A DNA stretch of 64,000 bases from Mycolicibacterium sp. P1-5 (GCF_008329565.1 NZ_NPKT01000002.1:62001-126000); one strand, 5' to 3'. Counted from the stretch's first letter, positions 1 through 7,634 are shown. Notes: generated from the sequence alone by a model not told the origin. A program made the numbers and translations.

Positions 1-1
1 G

Positions 2-331
2 ACAGGCGGAGTCGACGAGCAGGGCCGGCTGGTGATCGCGAGCTATCCGCAGCGGGCCAAGTCGGTGAACATCCGTCGCAGCGGGCGCGCCAGCGTGCTG
101 GTGCTCTCCGACGAATTCAACGATGCATATGTCCAGATCGACGGACCCGCCGAAGTGATCGACCCGCCGGACGCCGTCGAACCGCTGGTCGACTACTTCC
201 GCGCGGTGGCCGGCGAGCACTCGGACTGGGCCGAATATCGCGAGGCGATGGTGAAGCAGCGCAAGTGCTTGATCCGGGTCACTCCGCAGCGCTGGGGTCC
301 GGTGGCGACGGGCGGTTTCCCGCCGTCGTGA
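2..331 (+). CDS. PPOX-class F420/flavin-dependent oxidoreductase, 5' partial
   Basis: The reading frame is open from the first bases of the window, so the start lies outside it and only about 109 C-terminal residues are present. The pattern of a basic Lys-Ser-Val-Asn-Ile-Arg-Arg strand, a Gly-Pro-Ala-Glu-Val strand and a closing Arg-Trp-Gly stretch is typical of the split beta-barrel fold of pyridoxamine-5'-phosphate-oxidase-like proteins, many of which use cofactor F420 in mycobacteria. A GTG at 32 could be called as a start, but it would remove part of the first beta strands and has no ribosome binding site, so I treat the gene as truncated by the window. Its last 53 bases overlap the convergent 3' end of the next gene. 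Family assignment is by motif; the substrate is unknown. Confidence 0.7.
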   Translation, partial: TGGVDEQGRLVIASYPQRAKSVNIRRSGRASVLVLSDEFNDAYVQIDGPAEVIDPPDAVEPLVDYFRAVAGEHSDWAEYREAMVKQRKCLIRVTPQRWGPVATGGFPPS

Positions 332-1202
332 GCGACGCCAGCGTGTAGACGCGCACCCGCCCCGGCACTTTGGCGTGACACTGCGAGAGCAGCGGCTCGG
401 AGAGGCCCTCGTTGAGTACCACCTTGACGGGTTCTGGCTCCGCCCCGAGCACCACGCGCGTGATGCTGTCGGCCGACTCGACGTCCAGCAGCGGGAACGC
501 ATCGATGCGGTCGTCGCCGGTGGCTTCGCGGGCGAAATGCTGCGCGGCCTGGACGGCGTGGGGCAGCGACGTGCGCCCGCGCAGAAATCGGTCGTCCAAA
601 CGGCCGTCCAGGTAGAGCGAGACGAGCGCGGCCGCATCGGTGCCGTCCACCCGCCCGTAACACAAGCCGGCAGGCAACACGAGCATCGTCGCCGCAAACC
701 GGTCGCCCCCCAGATGTGAGCACTCCCAGGCGAATTCGGGGTACGCGGCCGTTATTGCGGTGGCGGCCGAGCGGCCGCGCACCGCGCAGCACATGTCGTG
801 GCGGCCGTGGGCGCAGACCGCGACGAGTGGATCCGTCAAGGTGGTGCCGTCGGAGCCGTCGAGCGCAAGGTCGAGGTACTCGCGCGGGTCGTCGACCTCA
901 CCGCCGTACAGCGCCTCGCTGCCGACGGTGCAGTGCGCGACGAACCAGCGCCAGCGCGGTGTGGCCGCACGACGGCCGTGCTTGCGGATCGCCGCGATGC
1001 GCATACCCGCCGCCTCGGCGCGCCGCACGACGGCCAGCCCGAGCTTCGGGTCGATGGATGCCGGTGATTCCACAAACGCCGAAGATCCCCAGCCGCCGGA
1101 TAATTCGAGCAACAGCCAGGCCGTGCCGGCCGACGCGGTGCCGAACATCGGATCGTTGCGGGCCAGCGACTGATCGCTGCAGCCGTGCCCGGATCTGCTC
1201 AT
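279..1202 (-). CDS. Sucrase/ferredoxin-like (Apd1-type) iron-sulfur protein
   Basis: A 307-aa cytosolic protein of the sucrase/ferredoxin-like family, whose thioredoxin-fold domain binds a [2Fe-2S] cluster. A Cys-x8-Cys pair is at residues 130 and 139 (with an extra Cys138), followed by the Ser-His-Leu-Gly-Gly-Asp-Arg-Phe segment at 162-169. In yeast Apd1 the other two ligands are an H-x3-H pair; here His163 is followed by Asp167, so the fourth ligand may be Asp or the site may be altered. The ATG at 1202 overlaps the TGA of the upstream JmjC gene by four bases (1199-1202), so the two are probably co-translated and this protein may supply electrons or redox control to that oxygenase. The coupling is seen in the sequence; the electron-donor role is inference. 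The 3' end overlaps the convergent PPOX-type gene. Confidence 0.8.
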   Translation of the reverse strand: MSRSGHGCSDQSLARNDPMFGTASAGTAWLLLELSGGWGSSAFVESPASIDPKLGLAVVRRAEAAGMRIAAIRKHGRRAATPRWRWFVAHCTVGSEALYGGEVDDPREYLDLALDGSDGTTLTDPLVAVCAHGRHDMCCAVRGRSAATAITAAYPEFAWECSHLGGDRFAATMLVLPAGLCYGRVDGTDAAALVSLYLDGRLDDRFLRGRTSLPHAVQAAQHFAREATGDDRIDAFPLLDVESADSITRVVLGAEPEPVKVVLNEGLSEPLLSQCHAKVPGRVRVYTLASLTTAGNRPSPPDPSAAE

Positions 1203-2407
1203 CGCAGATGTACGGGGACGACGACCGCTTCTCTGAGCAGCCGCCGGATCAGGACCGCGCCGTCGGCAGCGTCGAGCCCCGGCAGATCTGCGGACCGCAG
1301 CACGTCGCCGCGGTGCAGTGCGCGCACAGCCTCGGCACAGGATGCGGGGAAGGTGATCGTCCGGTCGAGTAGCCGCAGCACTACCCGGTCCCCAGTGAGT
1401 TCTACGGTGCTCACGAGCCCGTGCCGCCAGCGGACCTCGGTGTCGGCGTCCTCGGCGGCGGCGAGGGTGGCCAGCGGACGGATCGCTACGGGCCGGGTCT
1501 GTCGGGCGTAGCGGTGGGACAGTCGGGCGGCCGCACCGGCACTCAGTGTGGCGGCGTTGTCGCGCAAGGCCGCCACCACTTCGGCCATCACCTTGTTGAC
1601 CGTCGCGACGGCTTCGTCCCGGTCGGTCGGCGCGCTGCCGATCGGCAGGGGTTCGCGAAACGTCTCGATGTTCGACAGCTCGTCGAGCACTGCGCGGGCG
1701 ACCTCCAGAGCGGTGGTCGCCGAGACACCGATCGTCAGATGGATCGACGTCGTATCGAGCGCCTGGGCGGCGTGCAGCCAGCCCCGCGGCAGGTACAGCG
1801 CGTCACCCGGCGTCAGCACGGTGTCGATGGTCGGCTCTTCACGCACCCGTTCGGAGATCGCCGCCCGATGCTCGGTCCACGGCTGGGACGGTAGGGGGTG
1901 GTGATGCACCGGCTCGTGCACCACCCAGCGCTTCTGCCCGGACACCTGCAGAACGAAGACGTCGTGCACGTCGTAGTGCGGATCGAAACCGCGGCTGCCC
2001 GGTGGAGTGATGTAGGCGTTGGCCTGTGCAGGGTGCCCTATGTCGTCAACGGCCTCCCGGACGAAGTCGATCAGCGGGGGCCACAAGCGGTGCATCCCCT
2101 GCAGGATAACTGTTGCGCCCGAAGTCAATTCGGCGAGCACCTTCGCCGAGTCGACCTGGTCGGCGATCTCGGCGCCGAACCCGGCCGGGCCGAGATAGCA
2201 GTCTTTGGCGAGGACCTCGCCGTCGCGAGCCAGCCTGATGAAGGGTGCACGGACTCCGCGCTCGGCGATCAACTCGTCGACCGCCCCGGGGGACAGCAGG
2301 TCGCTGAAACCCCGGGGCAGGTCGACGGACTTGCTGAGTAGCGGCCTACGGCCCCAATACTGGTCGGCGAAGGTCCGTGCGTCGACCGCACTGCAGCGGC
2401 TCAGCAT
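1199..2407 (-). CDS. JmjC-domain Fe(II)/2-oxoglutarate oxygenase (RoxA/YcfD-like)
   Basis: A 402-aa cupin-fold protein of the bacterial JmjC family that includes the ribosomal protein arginine hydroxylase RoxA. The N-terminus has the usual FADQYWGRRPLL-type motif (residues 13-24). The iron triad is visible as His144-x-Asp146 in a His-Tyr-Asp-Val-His-Asp-Val-Phe motif and His212 in Trp-Leu-His; a winged-helix-like C-terminal region follows. Such enzymes hydroxylate residues of proteins or peptides. I start it at the ATG at 2407: a longer GTG form from 2491 is open but overlaps the repeat-peptide gene and lacks family similarity. There is no Shine-Dalgarno before 2407, but the peptide gene stops only 7 bases upstream, so translational coupling is likely. 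Peptide gene, JmjC and ferredoxin-like gene thus form one minus-strand operon, and the peptide is the obvious candidate substrate (inference). Confidence 0.8.
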   Translation of the reverse strand: MLSRCSAVDARTFADQYWGRRPLLSKSVDLPRGFSDLLSPGAVDELIAERGVRAPFIRLARDGEVLAKDCYLGPAGFGAEIADQVDSAKVLAELTSGATVILQGMHRLWPPLIDFVREAVDDIGHPAQANAYITPPGSRGFDPHYDVHDVFVLQVSGQKRWVVHEPVHHHPLPSQPWTEHRAAISERVREEPTIDTVLTPGDALYLPRGWLHAAQALDTTSIHLTIGVSATTALEVARAVLDELSNIETFREPLPIGSAPTDRDEAVATVNKVMAEVVAALRDNAATLSAGAAARLSHRYARQTRPVAIRPLATLAAAEDADTEVRWRHGLVSTVELTGDRVVLRLLDRTITFPASCAEAVRALHRGDVLRSADLPGLDAADGAVLIRRLLREAVVVPVHLR

Positions 2408-2414
2408 GAAGAAG

Positions 2415-2600
2415 TCAGGCGGTTCCGTCGGCGCCGCCGTCGTGGCCTTCAGGGTTGGAGCCGCCGTCAGCAGGGCCTTCGCCGCCGCCACCCGCGGTTC
2501 CGTCGGCGCCGCCGTCGTGGCCTTCGGGGTTGGAGCCGCCGTCAGCGGTGCCTTCGCCGCCGGGGGAGGAGGTGGTCATGTCGTCGTCGTCGAGCGCCAT
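2415..2600 (-). CDS. Acidic Gly/Asp-rich two-repeat peptide, candidate RiPP-like precursor
   Basis: A 61-aa peptide I cannot match to a named family. It has a short acidic N-terminus (MALDDDDMTTSSP) followed by two nearly identical 25-residue blocks containing Gly-Glu-Gly-x-Ala-Asp-Gly-Gly-Ser-Asn-Pro-Glu-Gly-His-Asp and ending Ala-Asp-Gly-Thr-Ala. There is no Cys, Lys or Arg and no signal peptide. An AAGGA Shine-Dalgarno lies 5 bases before the ATG, which argues for a real gene. It is first in an operon with a JmjC oxygenase and a ferredoxin-like protein. A leader plus repeated cores next to a peptide-hydroxylase-type enzyme is the layout of multi-core ribosomally made, modified peptides; the Asp, Asn and His of each core would be plausible hydroxylation sites. 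That role is inference. Alternatively it could be an intrinsically disordered partner protein of the oxygenase. Confidence 0.65.
   Translation of the reverse strand: MALDDDDMTTSSPGGEGTADGGSNPEGHDGGADGTAGGGGEGPADGGSNPEGHDGGADGTA
2421..2570. repeat. 75-bp tandem duplication inside the small peptide gene
   Basis: Two head-to-tail copies of a 75-bp unit, 2421-2495 and 2496-2570. Over the first 65 or so bases I count three mismatches, and the copies diverge only at the last few bases. The period is a multiple of three and encodes the 25-residue block of the peptide on the minus strand. The near identity points to a recent duplication or ongoing homogenisation. Confidence 0.9.
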
Positions 2601-2794
2601 GTCGATCCTTTCTCACACGCGCACAAGCGCGTCACATTTGCAGGGATGGGTGGGATGGGAGTTGCCGCACCGACAGAGAACGAAACCGGGCGCAGCAGAC
2701 GGATCTGTCCGGGTGGCTGCGGGGACGCCACCCCGTGTTTGAGGAATTGACGAGCGGGCATGCGGGCGTTGACCCCAATTGCGAGGAGAATCCT

Positions 2795-3973
2795 ATGCGC
2801 GCAGTCACCTGGCATGGCCGCCGAAACGTCTCGGTCGACACCGTTCCCGACCCCCAGATCAAGGAGCCGACCGACGCGATCATCCGTGTCACGAGCACCA
2901 ATATCTGCGGATCCGACCTACACCTCTACGAAGTCCTTGGTGCTTTCATGTCGCCGGGCGACATCCTCGGCCACGAGGCCATGGGTGTTGTCGAAGAGGT
3001 CGGTGACCAGGTCGGTGAGCTCAAAGTCGGTGACCGCGTGGTGATTCCGTTCAATATCTCCTGTGGGCACTGCTTCATGTGCGGGCAGGGTCTGCAAAGC
3101 CAGTGCGAGACAACGCAAAACAGGGACCAGGGCACGGGTGCGGCGTTGTTCGGCTTTTCGAAGCTGTACGGCGAGGTGGCCGGCGGGCAGGCCGAATACC
3201 TGCGCGTGCCGCAGGCCCAATACACCCACGTCAAGGTGCCCGTCGGCGCGCCGGACGACCGCTATGTCTATCTGTCCGACGTCTTACCGACCGCGTGGCA
3301 GGGTCTGGAGTACGCCGAAGTCCCAGATGGCGGCACCCTGGTGGTGCTCGGTCTCGGTCCGATCGGGTCGATGGCCTGCCGGATCGCCGCGCACCGCAAC
3401 CGGCATCGGGTGATCGGCATCGACCTGGTGGATGAACGCCTCGAGCGGGCGCGACCCTACTGCGATGATGTGATCGATCTGCGCGCCGGTGATGTGGTGG
3501 AGCGTGTTCAGGATCAGACCGAGGGCCGGGGCGCTGATTCCGTGATCGACGCTGTCGGGATGGAGGCCCATGGTTCGCCGGTCGCCGAATTCGCCCAGAC
3601 GGCAGCGGGTTACCTGCCGTCACCCGTCGGTCGCGCCGTCATGCGCACCGCGGGAGTGGATCGGCTGGCTGCGTTGCACACCGCGATTGCACTGGTCCGT
3701 CGAGGGGGGACGATCTCCCTGTCCGGCGTGTACGGCGGCGCAGCGGACCCGATGAACCTGATGGTGATGTTCGACAAGCAGATTCAGTTGCGCATGGGGC
3801 AGGCCAACGTCAAGCGCTGGATTCCCGACATCATGCCGCTGCTTACCGACGACGACCCGCTTGGCGTGGACACTTTCGCCACCCACCACCTACCGCTGTC
3901 GGACGCGCCGAAGGCCTACGAGGGCTTCCAGAAGAAGACCGACGGCATGGTGAAAGTCGTTCTCAAACCCTAG
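2795..3973 (+). CDS. Zinc-dependent alcohol dehydrogenase, formaldehyde-dehydrogenase-like
   Basis: A 392-aa medium-chain NAD(P)-dependent dehydrogenase. The catalytic-zinc region Ile-Cys-Gly-Ser-Asp-Leu-His is near residues 37-44, followed by Gly-His-Glu (residues 62-64). The structural-zinc knuckle is Cys-Gly-His-Cys-Phe-Met-Cys with a fourth Cys seven residues later. The nucleotide-binding Gly-Leu-Gly-Pro-Ile-Gly motif lies near the middle. The ATG at 2795 is preceded by GAGGAG at a good distance; an upstream ATG at 2735 has no such site and adds an unrelated extension. Length and motif spacing resemble the glutathione-independent formaldehyde dehydrogenase-like branch, but the substrate cannot be told from sequence. 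The 194-base gap to the divergent peptide gene must hold both promoters. The stop codon interlocks with that of the convergent TetR gene. Confidence 0.85.
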   Translation: MRAVTWHGRRNVSVDTVPDPQIKEPTDAIIRVTSTNICGSDLHLYEVLGAFMSPGDILGHEAMGVVEEVGDQVGELKVGDRVVIPFNISCGHCFMCGQGLQSQCETTQNRDQGTGAALFGFSKLYGEVAGGQAEYLRVPQAQYTHVKVPVGAPDDRYVYLSDVLPTAWQGLEYAEVPDGGTLVVLGLGPIGSMACRIAAHRNRHRVIGIDLVDERLERARPYCDDVIDLRAGDVVERVQDQTEGRGADSVIDAVGMEAHGSPVAEFAQTAAGYLPSPVGRAVMRTAGVDRLAALHTAIALVRRGGTISLSGVYGGAADPMNLMVMFDKQIQLRMGQANVKRWIPDIMPLLTDDDPLGVDTFATHHLPLSDAPKAYEGFQKKTDGMVKVVLKP

Positions 3974-4587
3974 ATGGACACAGCTGGTCCGAGGAGTGCC
4001 AGCGAGACGGCCAGCGCGGGCTCGATGATGTCGGCGGCGGGATCGCCGTCCTCCATGGTCTGCGCGGTGAGTTCCCGTAGGCCGCCGACCAGGATGACCG
4101 CCGCCGCGTGCGAAATCGGTGGCAGGCCTGCGGTACGGAATCCCTCGTTGGCCGACAGGTCGACGATCATCGTGGCGAGCCGGGCGAAGCCACGGCGCAG
4201 GGTGGGCCGGGCGTACTCGCCGAGGGCGGGGAGTTCGCGGATCCAGCTCAGCGTGATGGCGCGCCGCTCGTCGATGTGCGCAACGTAGGTGACGACGGCC
4301 TGTCGAATCTGCTCATGCCAGGGCGCGTGCGGATCGACGGCAGCACTGATCGTCTCGACGAGTTCGTCATTGTTGGCGGTGAGCAGCTCGGCGAAGCAGT
4401 CCTCTTTGGTGGAGAACTCGCTGTAAAAAGTGCGCTTGGAGGTCCGGGCGTACCGGACGATGTCGGCAACGGTGGAGTCGCGGTAGCCGCGCTCCTCGAT
4501 CGACGCTGCCAACCCATCGAGCAGCCGACGCCGGAAGTCGTCGCTGCGACCGACGGCGGGAACGGCGGAAACGACAGTAGTAGTCAC
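3970..4587 (-). CDS. TetR-family regulator, Rv0135c-like, divergent from cyp138
   Basis: A 205-aa TetR-type repressor. The N-terminal helix-turn-helix spans about residues 20-65, with the recognition part reading Ser-Thr-Val-Ala-Asp-Ile-Val then Thr-Ser-Lys-Arg-Thr-Phe-Tyr; the rest is a helical ligand-binding domain. I start at the GTG at 4587 because AAGGAGGT lies just upstream; an in-frame longer form to 4662 would run through the operator region. It diverges from a cytochrome P450 gene across about 110 bases containing several GGTACC palindromes, the same arrangement as Rv0135c/cyp138 in M. tuberculosis. It most likely represses itself and the P450 gene in response to an unknown lipophilic ligand. 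Confidence 0.85.
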   Translation of the reverse strand: MTTTVVSAVPAVGRSDDFRRRLLDGLAASIEERGYRDSTVADIVRYARTSKRTFYSEFSTKEDCFAELLTANNDELVETISAAVDPHAPWHEQIRQAVVTYVAHIDERRAITLSWIRELPALGEYARPTLRRGFARLATMIVDLSANEGFRTAGLPPISHAAAVILVGGLRELTAQTMEDGDPAADIIEPALAVSLALLGPAVSI

Positions 4588-4621
4588 CTGACCTCCTTCG
4601 CGTACTGCTCTTGTCAGGATT

Positions 4622-4671
4622 GGTACCGAAGGGTACCGTACCCCGACAAAGAAGTGGTACAACGCGGTACC
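4622..4671. promoter_or_regulatory. Cluster of GGTACC palindromes, putative TetR operator
   Basis: The TetR/P450 intergenic region carries GGTACC at 4622-4627, 4632-4637 and 4666-4671, plus related GTACC and GGTAC elements near 4638 and 4656. The spacing of roughly 10 bases between the first two puts them on the same helix face. This is a likely binding array for the divergent TetR protein; binding itself is inferred. Confidence 0.55.
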
Positions 4672-4696
4672 GCGATCGTTTGGGAGGGCCTCACCG

Positions 4697-6028
4697 ATGA
4701 GTCAAGCGCCAACCGTCGAACCATCGGTCCGTGTCGATCCGAAGCTGCCGCTCTCGCCAGCGTTACCGAATGCCCTCGTCAGCCTGGCGTTCATGGTGGC
4801 CCGCCGGCCCACGACCGACTGGTTGACCCGGCGTTACGGCCGCTGCTTCACGGTGCGGATACCGGTGTTCGGCAACACCGTAGTCGTCTCGGATCCGGCG
4901 CTGACCAAGCAGATTTTCACCACCAGCCCGGACATTCTCTACAACATCCAGCCGAACTTGAGCCGGCTGCTGGGTCCGGGATCGGTATTCGCCCTCGACG
5001 GCGTCGAGCACCGGGCGCGGCGCAAGCTGCTCACCCCGCCGTTTCATGGCAAGAGCATCCGCGGCTACGAACAGATTGTGGTCGAGGAGACGCTACAGGA
5101 GATCGAATCCTGGCCGCAGGGAACCGACTTCGAAACTCTCGAACCGATGATGCACATCACCCTCAACATCATCTTGCGGGCGATTTTCGGCGCCGACGGT
5201 TTCGAGCTGCAGCGCCTGCGCGAGCTCATTCCGAAATGGGTGACCCTGGGCTCGCGGCTGGCGGTGCTGCCGTCGCCGAAACGCGCATTGCCTTGGACGC
5301 CGTGGGGTCGGCTCGTCGAATACCGCCGCGAGTACGAGGCACTGGTCGACACGCTGATCCGCCGCGCGCAGAGCGATCCCAACTTCGAGGACCGCACCGA
5401 TGTCCTGTCGTTGTTCCTGCGCAGCAACTACGAAGACGGCTCGACGATGACGCGCGGCGAGATCGGCGACGAGCTGCTGACCCTGCTGGCCGCCGGACAC
5501 GAGACCACCGCTTCCACGCTGGCGTGGGCGTTCGAGCGGATCTCCCGCCATCCTGAGGTGCTAAGCCGGCTGGTGGCCGAGGCCGAAACCGAGGACAACG
5601 CCTACCGGCAGGCCACGATACTGGAGGTCCAGCGCAACCGGACCGTGATCGACTTCTCCGGCCGCCACGTCGCGGTGCCGACCTACGAACTCGGCGATTG
5701 GCGTGTGCCGCAGGGCTATTCGGTGATGGTCAGCCTCTGCCAGCTGCACGAGAATGCGGAGATGTTCCCCGATCCCGAGCGCTTCGTCCCGCAGCGGTTC
5801 CTGGACACCAGGCCCAACACGTTCGCCTGGGTCCCGTTCGGTGGTGGCACCCGGCGCTGCATCGGAGCGGCCTTCGCCAACATGGAGATGGACGTCGTGC
5901 TGCGGACGGTGTTGCGGCACTTCACAATTTCGACCACCAGTGCGCCCGGGGAGAAGTGGCATTCCCGGGGCGTGGCGTTCACCCCGAAGAAGGGTGGGCG
6001 CGTCGTCGTGCACCGGCGCACCTCATAG
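4697..6028 (+). CDS. cyp138: Cytochrome P450, CYP138-like
   Basis: A 443-aa soluble bacterial cytochrome P450 monooxygenase. The oxygen-activation motif Ala-Gly-His-Glu-Thr-Thr is at about 266-271, an E-x-x-R pair at about 311-314, and the haem-binding Phe-Gly-Gly-Gly-Thr-Arg-Arg-Cys signature at 381-388 with Cys388 as thiolate ligand. There is no membrane anchor, as expected for bacterial P450s using separate ferredoxin partners; none is encoded nearby. The ATG at 4697 follows a GGGAGGG site. Divergent TetR upstream and msrA on the opposite strand downstream reproduce the Rv0135c-Rv0136-Rv0137c order, which supports the CYP138 assignment. The natural substrate is not known. Confidence 0.9.
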   Translation: MSQAPTVEPSVRVDPKLPLSPALPNALVSLAFMVARRPTTDWLTRRYGRCFTVRIPVFGNTVVVSDPALTKQIFTTSPDILYNIQPNLSRLLGPGSVFALDGVEHRARRKLLTPPFHGKSIRGYEQIVVEETLQEIESWPQGTDFETLEPMMHITLNIILRAIFGADGFELQRLRELIPKWVTLGSRLAVLPSPKRALPWTPWGRLVEYRREYEALVDTLIRRAQSDPNFEDRTDVLSLFLRSNYEDGSTMTRGEIGDELLTLLAAGHETTASTLAWAFERISRHPEVLSRLVAEAETEDNAYRQATILEVQRNRTVIDFSGRHVAVPTYELGDWRVPQGYSVMVSLCQLHENAEMFPDPERFVPQRFLDTRPNTFAWVPFGGGTRRCIGAAFANMEMDVVLRTVLRHFTISTTSAPGEKWHSRGVAFTPKKGGRVVVHRRTS

Positions 6029-6041
6029 CGCGAGCAGAACC

Positions 6042-6557
6042 CTAGACCTCAGCCCGCTTGGGCAGCTTCCAGCCCGCCCGCGGGAAATGGCAGGTGTAGC
6101 CGTTCGGGTAATGCAGCAGGTAGTCCTGATGCTCGGGCTCGGCATCCCAGAAGTCGCCGGCCGGCGTCACCTCGGTAACCACCTTGCCGGGCCACAGCCC
6201 GGAGGCGTCGACGTCGGCGATGGTGTCGAACGCGACCTGCTTCTGCTCGTCGTCGAGGTAGAAGATCGCCGACCGGTAGCTGGTCCCGACGTCATTGCCC
6301 TGCCGGTTTTTCGTGCTCGGATCGTGAATCTGGAAGAAGAACTCCAGCAGCGCACGGAAATCGGTCTGCGTGGGGTCGTACTCGATCTCGATCGCCTCGG
6401 CGTGGCCGGGATGGTTGCGGTAGGTGGGGTGATCGTTCTGCCCGCCGGTGTAGCCCACCCGGGTGGAGACGACGCCGGGCTGCTTGCGGATCAGGTCCTG
6501 CATGCCCCAGAAGCAACCGCCGGCCAGGATCGCCCTCTTGGTCTCGCTGGTGCTCAC
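6042..6557 (-). CDS. msrA: Peptide methionine-S-sulfoxide reductase MsrA
   Basis: A 171-aa MsrA, reducing the S epimer of methionine sulfoxide in oxidised proteins. The catalytic Gly-Gly-Cys-Phe-Trp-Gly motif is near the N-terminus with Cys15 as nucleophile, followed by Gly-Tyr-Thr-Gly-Gly and Gly-His-Ala-Glu motifs of the family. It starts at GTG 6557, with an AAGGAGG site, overlapping the msrB stop by four bases. A much longer in-frame opening to 6818 only reads through msrB in another frame. The pair forms an msrB-msrA operon for oxidative-damage repair. Synteny matches Rv0137c. Confidence 0.93.
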   Translation of the reverse strand: MSTSETKRAILAGGCFWGMQDLIRKQPGVVSTRVGYTGGQNDHPTYRNHPGHAEAIEIEYDPTQTDFRALLEFFFQIHDPSTKNRQGNDVGTSYRSAIFYLDDEQKQVAFDTIADVDASGLWPGKVVTEVTPAGDFWDAEPEHQDYLLHYPNGYTCHFPRAGWKLPKRAEV

Positions 6558-7015
6558 ACGTCCTCCTTGGAAGTCTCGAACAACTTGGTGTACTCGCCGT
6601 AGCCCTGCGCCTCGAGGTCGTCGAGCGCGATGAACTTCAGCGAAGCGGAGTTGATGCAGTAGCGCAACCCTCCCTCCGCGCGGGGACCGTCTTTGAAGAC
6701 GTGCCCCAGATGGCTGTCGCCAGCCGCCGAACGGACCTCGGTGCGGACCATCAGGTGACCGAAGTCCCGTTTGGTCACCACGTGGGACTTGTCGATCGGC
6801 CTGGTGAAGCTCGGCCACCCGGAACCGCTGTCGAACTTGTCGACCGAGGCGAACAATGGCTCACCGGAGACGAGGTCGACGTAGATACCCGGCTCGTGGT
6901 TGTCCCAATACACGCCGGTGAAGGGCCGCTCGGTTCCGTTCTCCTGGGTTACCCGGTATTGCTCCGGGGACAGTGCGGAAACGGCGGCGGGATTGCGGTG
7001 ATAGTCATGCGACAT
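6554..7015 (-). CDS. msrB: Peptide methionine-R-sulfoxide reductase MsrB
   Basis: A 153-aa MsrB, repairing R-methionine sulfoxide. The signature Gly-Ser-Gly-Trp-Pro-Ser-Phe is at 64-70, Gly-Asp-Ser-His-Leu-Gly-His-Val-Phe at 99-107, and catalytic Cys120 in Arg-Tyr-Cys-Ile-Asn-Ser. The two Cys-x2-Cys zinc knuckles of many MsrBs are missing; Cys120 is the only Cys, so this is a zinc-free form, and the resolving thiol must come from a partner such as thioredoxin. It is the first gene of the msrB-msrA pair. In M. tuberculosis msrB lies elsewhere (Rv2674), so the pairing here is a local difference. Confidence 0.93.
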   Translation of the reverse strand: MSHDYHRNPAAVSALSPEQYRVTQENGTERPFTGVYWDNHEPGIYVDLVSGEPLFASVDKFDSGSGWPSFTRPIDKSHVVTKRDFGHLMVRTEVRSAAGDSHLGHVFKDGPRAEGGLRYCINSASLKFIALDDLEAQGYGEYTKLFETSKEDV

Positions 7016-7111
7016 GCCCCGTTCAACGATGGAAGGGTCGTCGGATAATCCCGCGTCACTGTTCCGTCAGAAATGGCTCCTGCCTGCGATCAAAAGCTCG
7101 ACAAAGGCCGG

Positions 7112-7125
7112 TAGAACGTGTTCTA
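7112..7125. promoter_or_regulatory. KstR-type operator (TAGAACGTGTTCTA)
   Basis: A perfect 14-bp palindrome matching the published KstR consensus TnnAACnnGTTnnA, the operator of the cholesterol-catabolism repressor in mycobacteria. It ends 8 bases before the GTG start of the Rv0138-like gene, so it must overlap the core promoter or a near-leaderless transcript start. It would place the two downstream genes under sterol-responsive control. The match is seen; the regulator is inferred. Confidence 0.7.
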
Positions 7126-7133
7126 GTTTGTGA

Positions 7134-7634
7134 GTGCCGCACTTCTCCCGTGAAGAATTGATCGAGGCTTTCGCCACCTTTGAGAACACCGTCGCCGAGG
7201 CCGCCCGCACGCAAGACTGGGATGCCTGGGTGAGCCACTACACCCCGGACGTCGACTACATCGAGCATGCGATGGGCACGATGAAGGGCCGCGACGAGGT
7301 GCGCACGTGGATCACCAAGACCATGGGCAGCTTCCCGGGCAGCTACATGACCGAATTCCCGTCGCTGTGGGCGGTGTTCGACGAGGAGACCGGCCGGGTC
7401 ATCTGCGAGCTGGACAACCCGATGCGCGACCCCGGCGACGGTACGATCATCAGCGCCACCAACATCTCGATCGTCACCTACGCGGGCGACGGGCTGTGGT
7501 CGCGCCAGGAGGACATCTATAACCCGCTGCGGTTCCTTCAGGCCAGCATGAAGTGGTGCAAAAAGGCCGAGAAGCTCGGCACCCTCGACGAGGAAGCGGC
7601 CGCGTGGATGCGTGCCAACGGCGGCATGAAGTGA
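7134..7634 (+). CDS. SnoaL/NTF2-like protein, Rv0138-like
   Basis: A 166-aa protein with the cone-shaped alpha+beta fold of the NTF2/SnoaL superfamily: an N-terminal helix, a Trp-Asp-Ala-Trp-Val-Ser-His-Tyr segment and Asp-Val-Asp-Tyr near residue 40, then a long sheet. Family members act as small isomerases, hydratases or cyclases, or bind ligands without catalysis. The GTG at 7134 starts within 10 bases of a KstR-type palindrome and has no Shine-Dalgarno, consistent with a leaderless message. Its TGA overlaps the GTG of the following NAD-dependent gene. A role in sterol or lipid side-chain metabolism is suggested only by the operator. Synteny matches Rv0138. Confidence 0.75.
   Translation: MPHFSREELIEAFATFENTVAEAARTQDWDAWVSHYTPDVDYIEHAMGTMKGRDEVRTWITKTMGSFPGSYMTEFPSLWAVFDEETGRVICELDNPMRDPGDGTIISATNISIVTYAGDGLWSRQEDIYNPLRFLQASMKWCKKAEKLGTLDEEAAAWMRANGGMK

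Noticed and set aside
2408..2491. Longer JmjC form starting at GTG 2491
   Set aside because: The extra 28 residues overlap the repeat peptide gene in another frame, are low-complexity Ala/Thr/Pro, and precede the normal family start at 2407.
6558..6818. Extended MsrA reading frame with an 87-residue N-terminal addition
   Set aside because: This part is an out-of-frame read of msrB; the GTG at 6557 has its own strong ribosome site and gives normal MsrA length.
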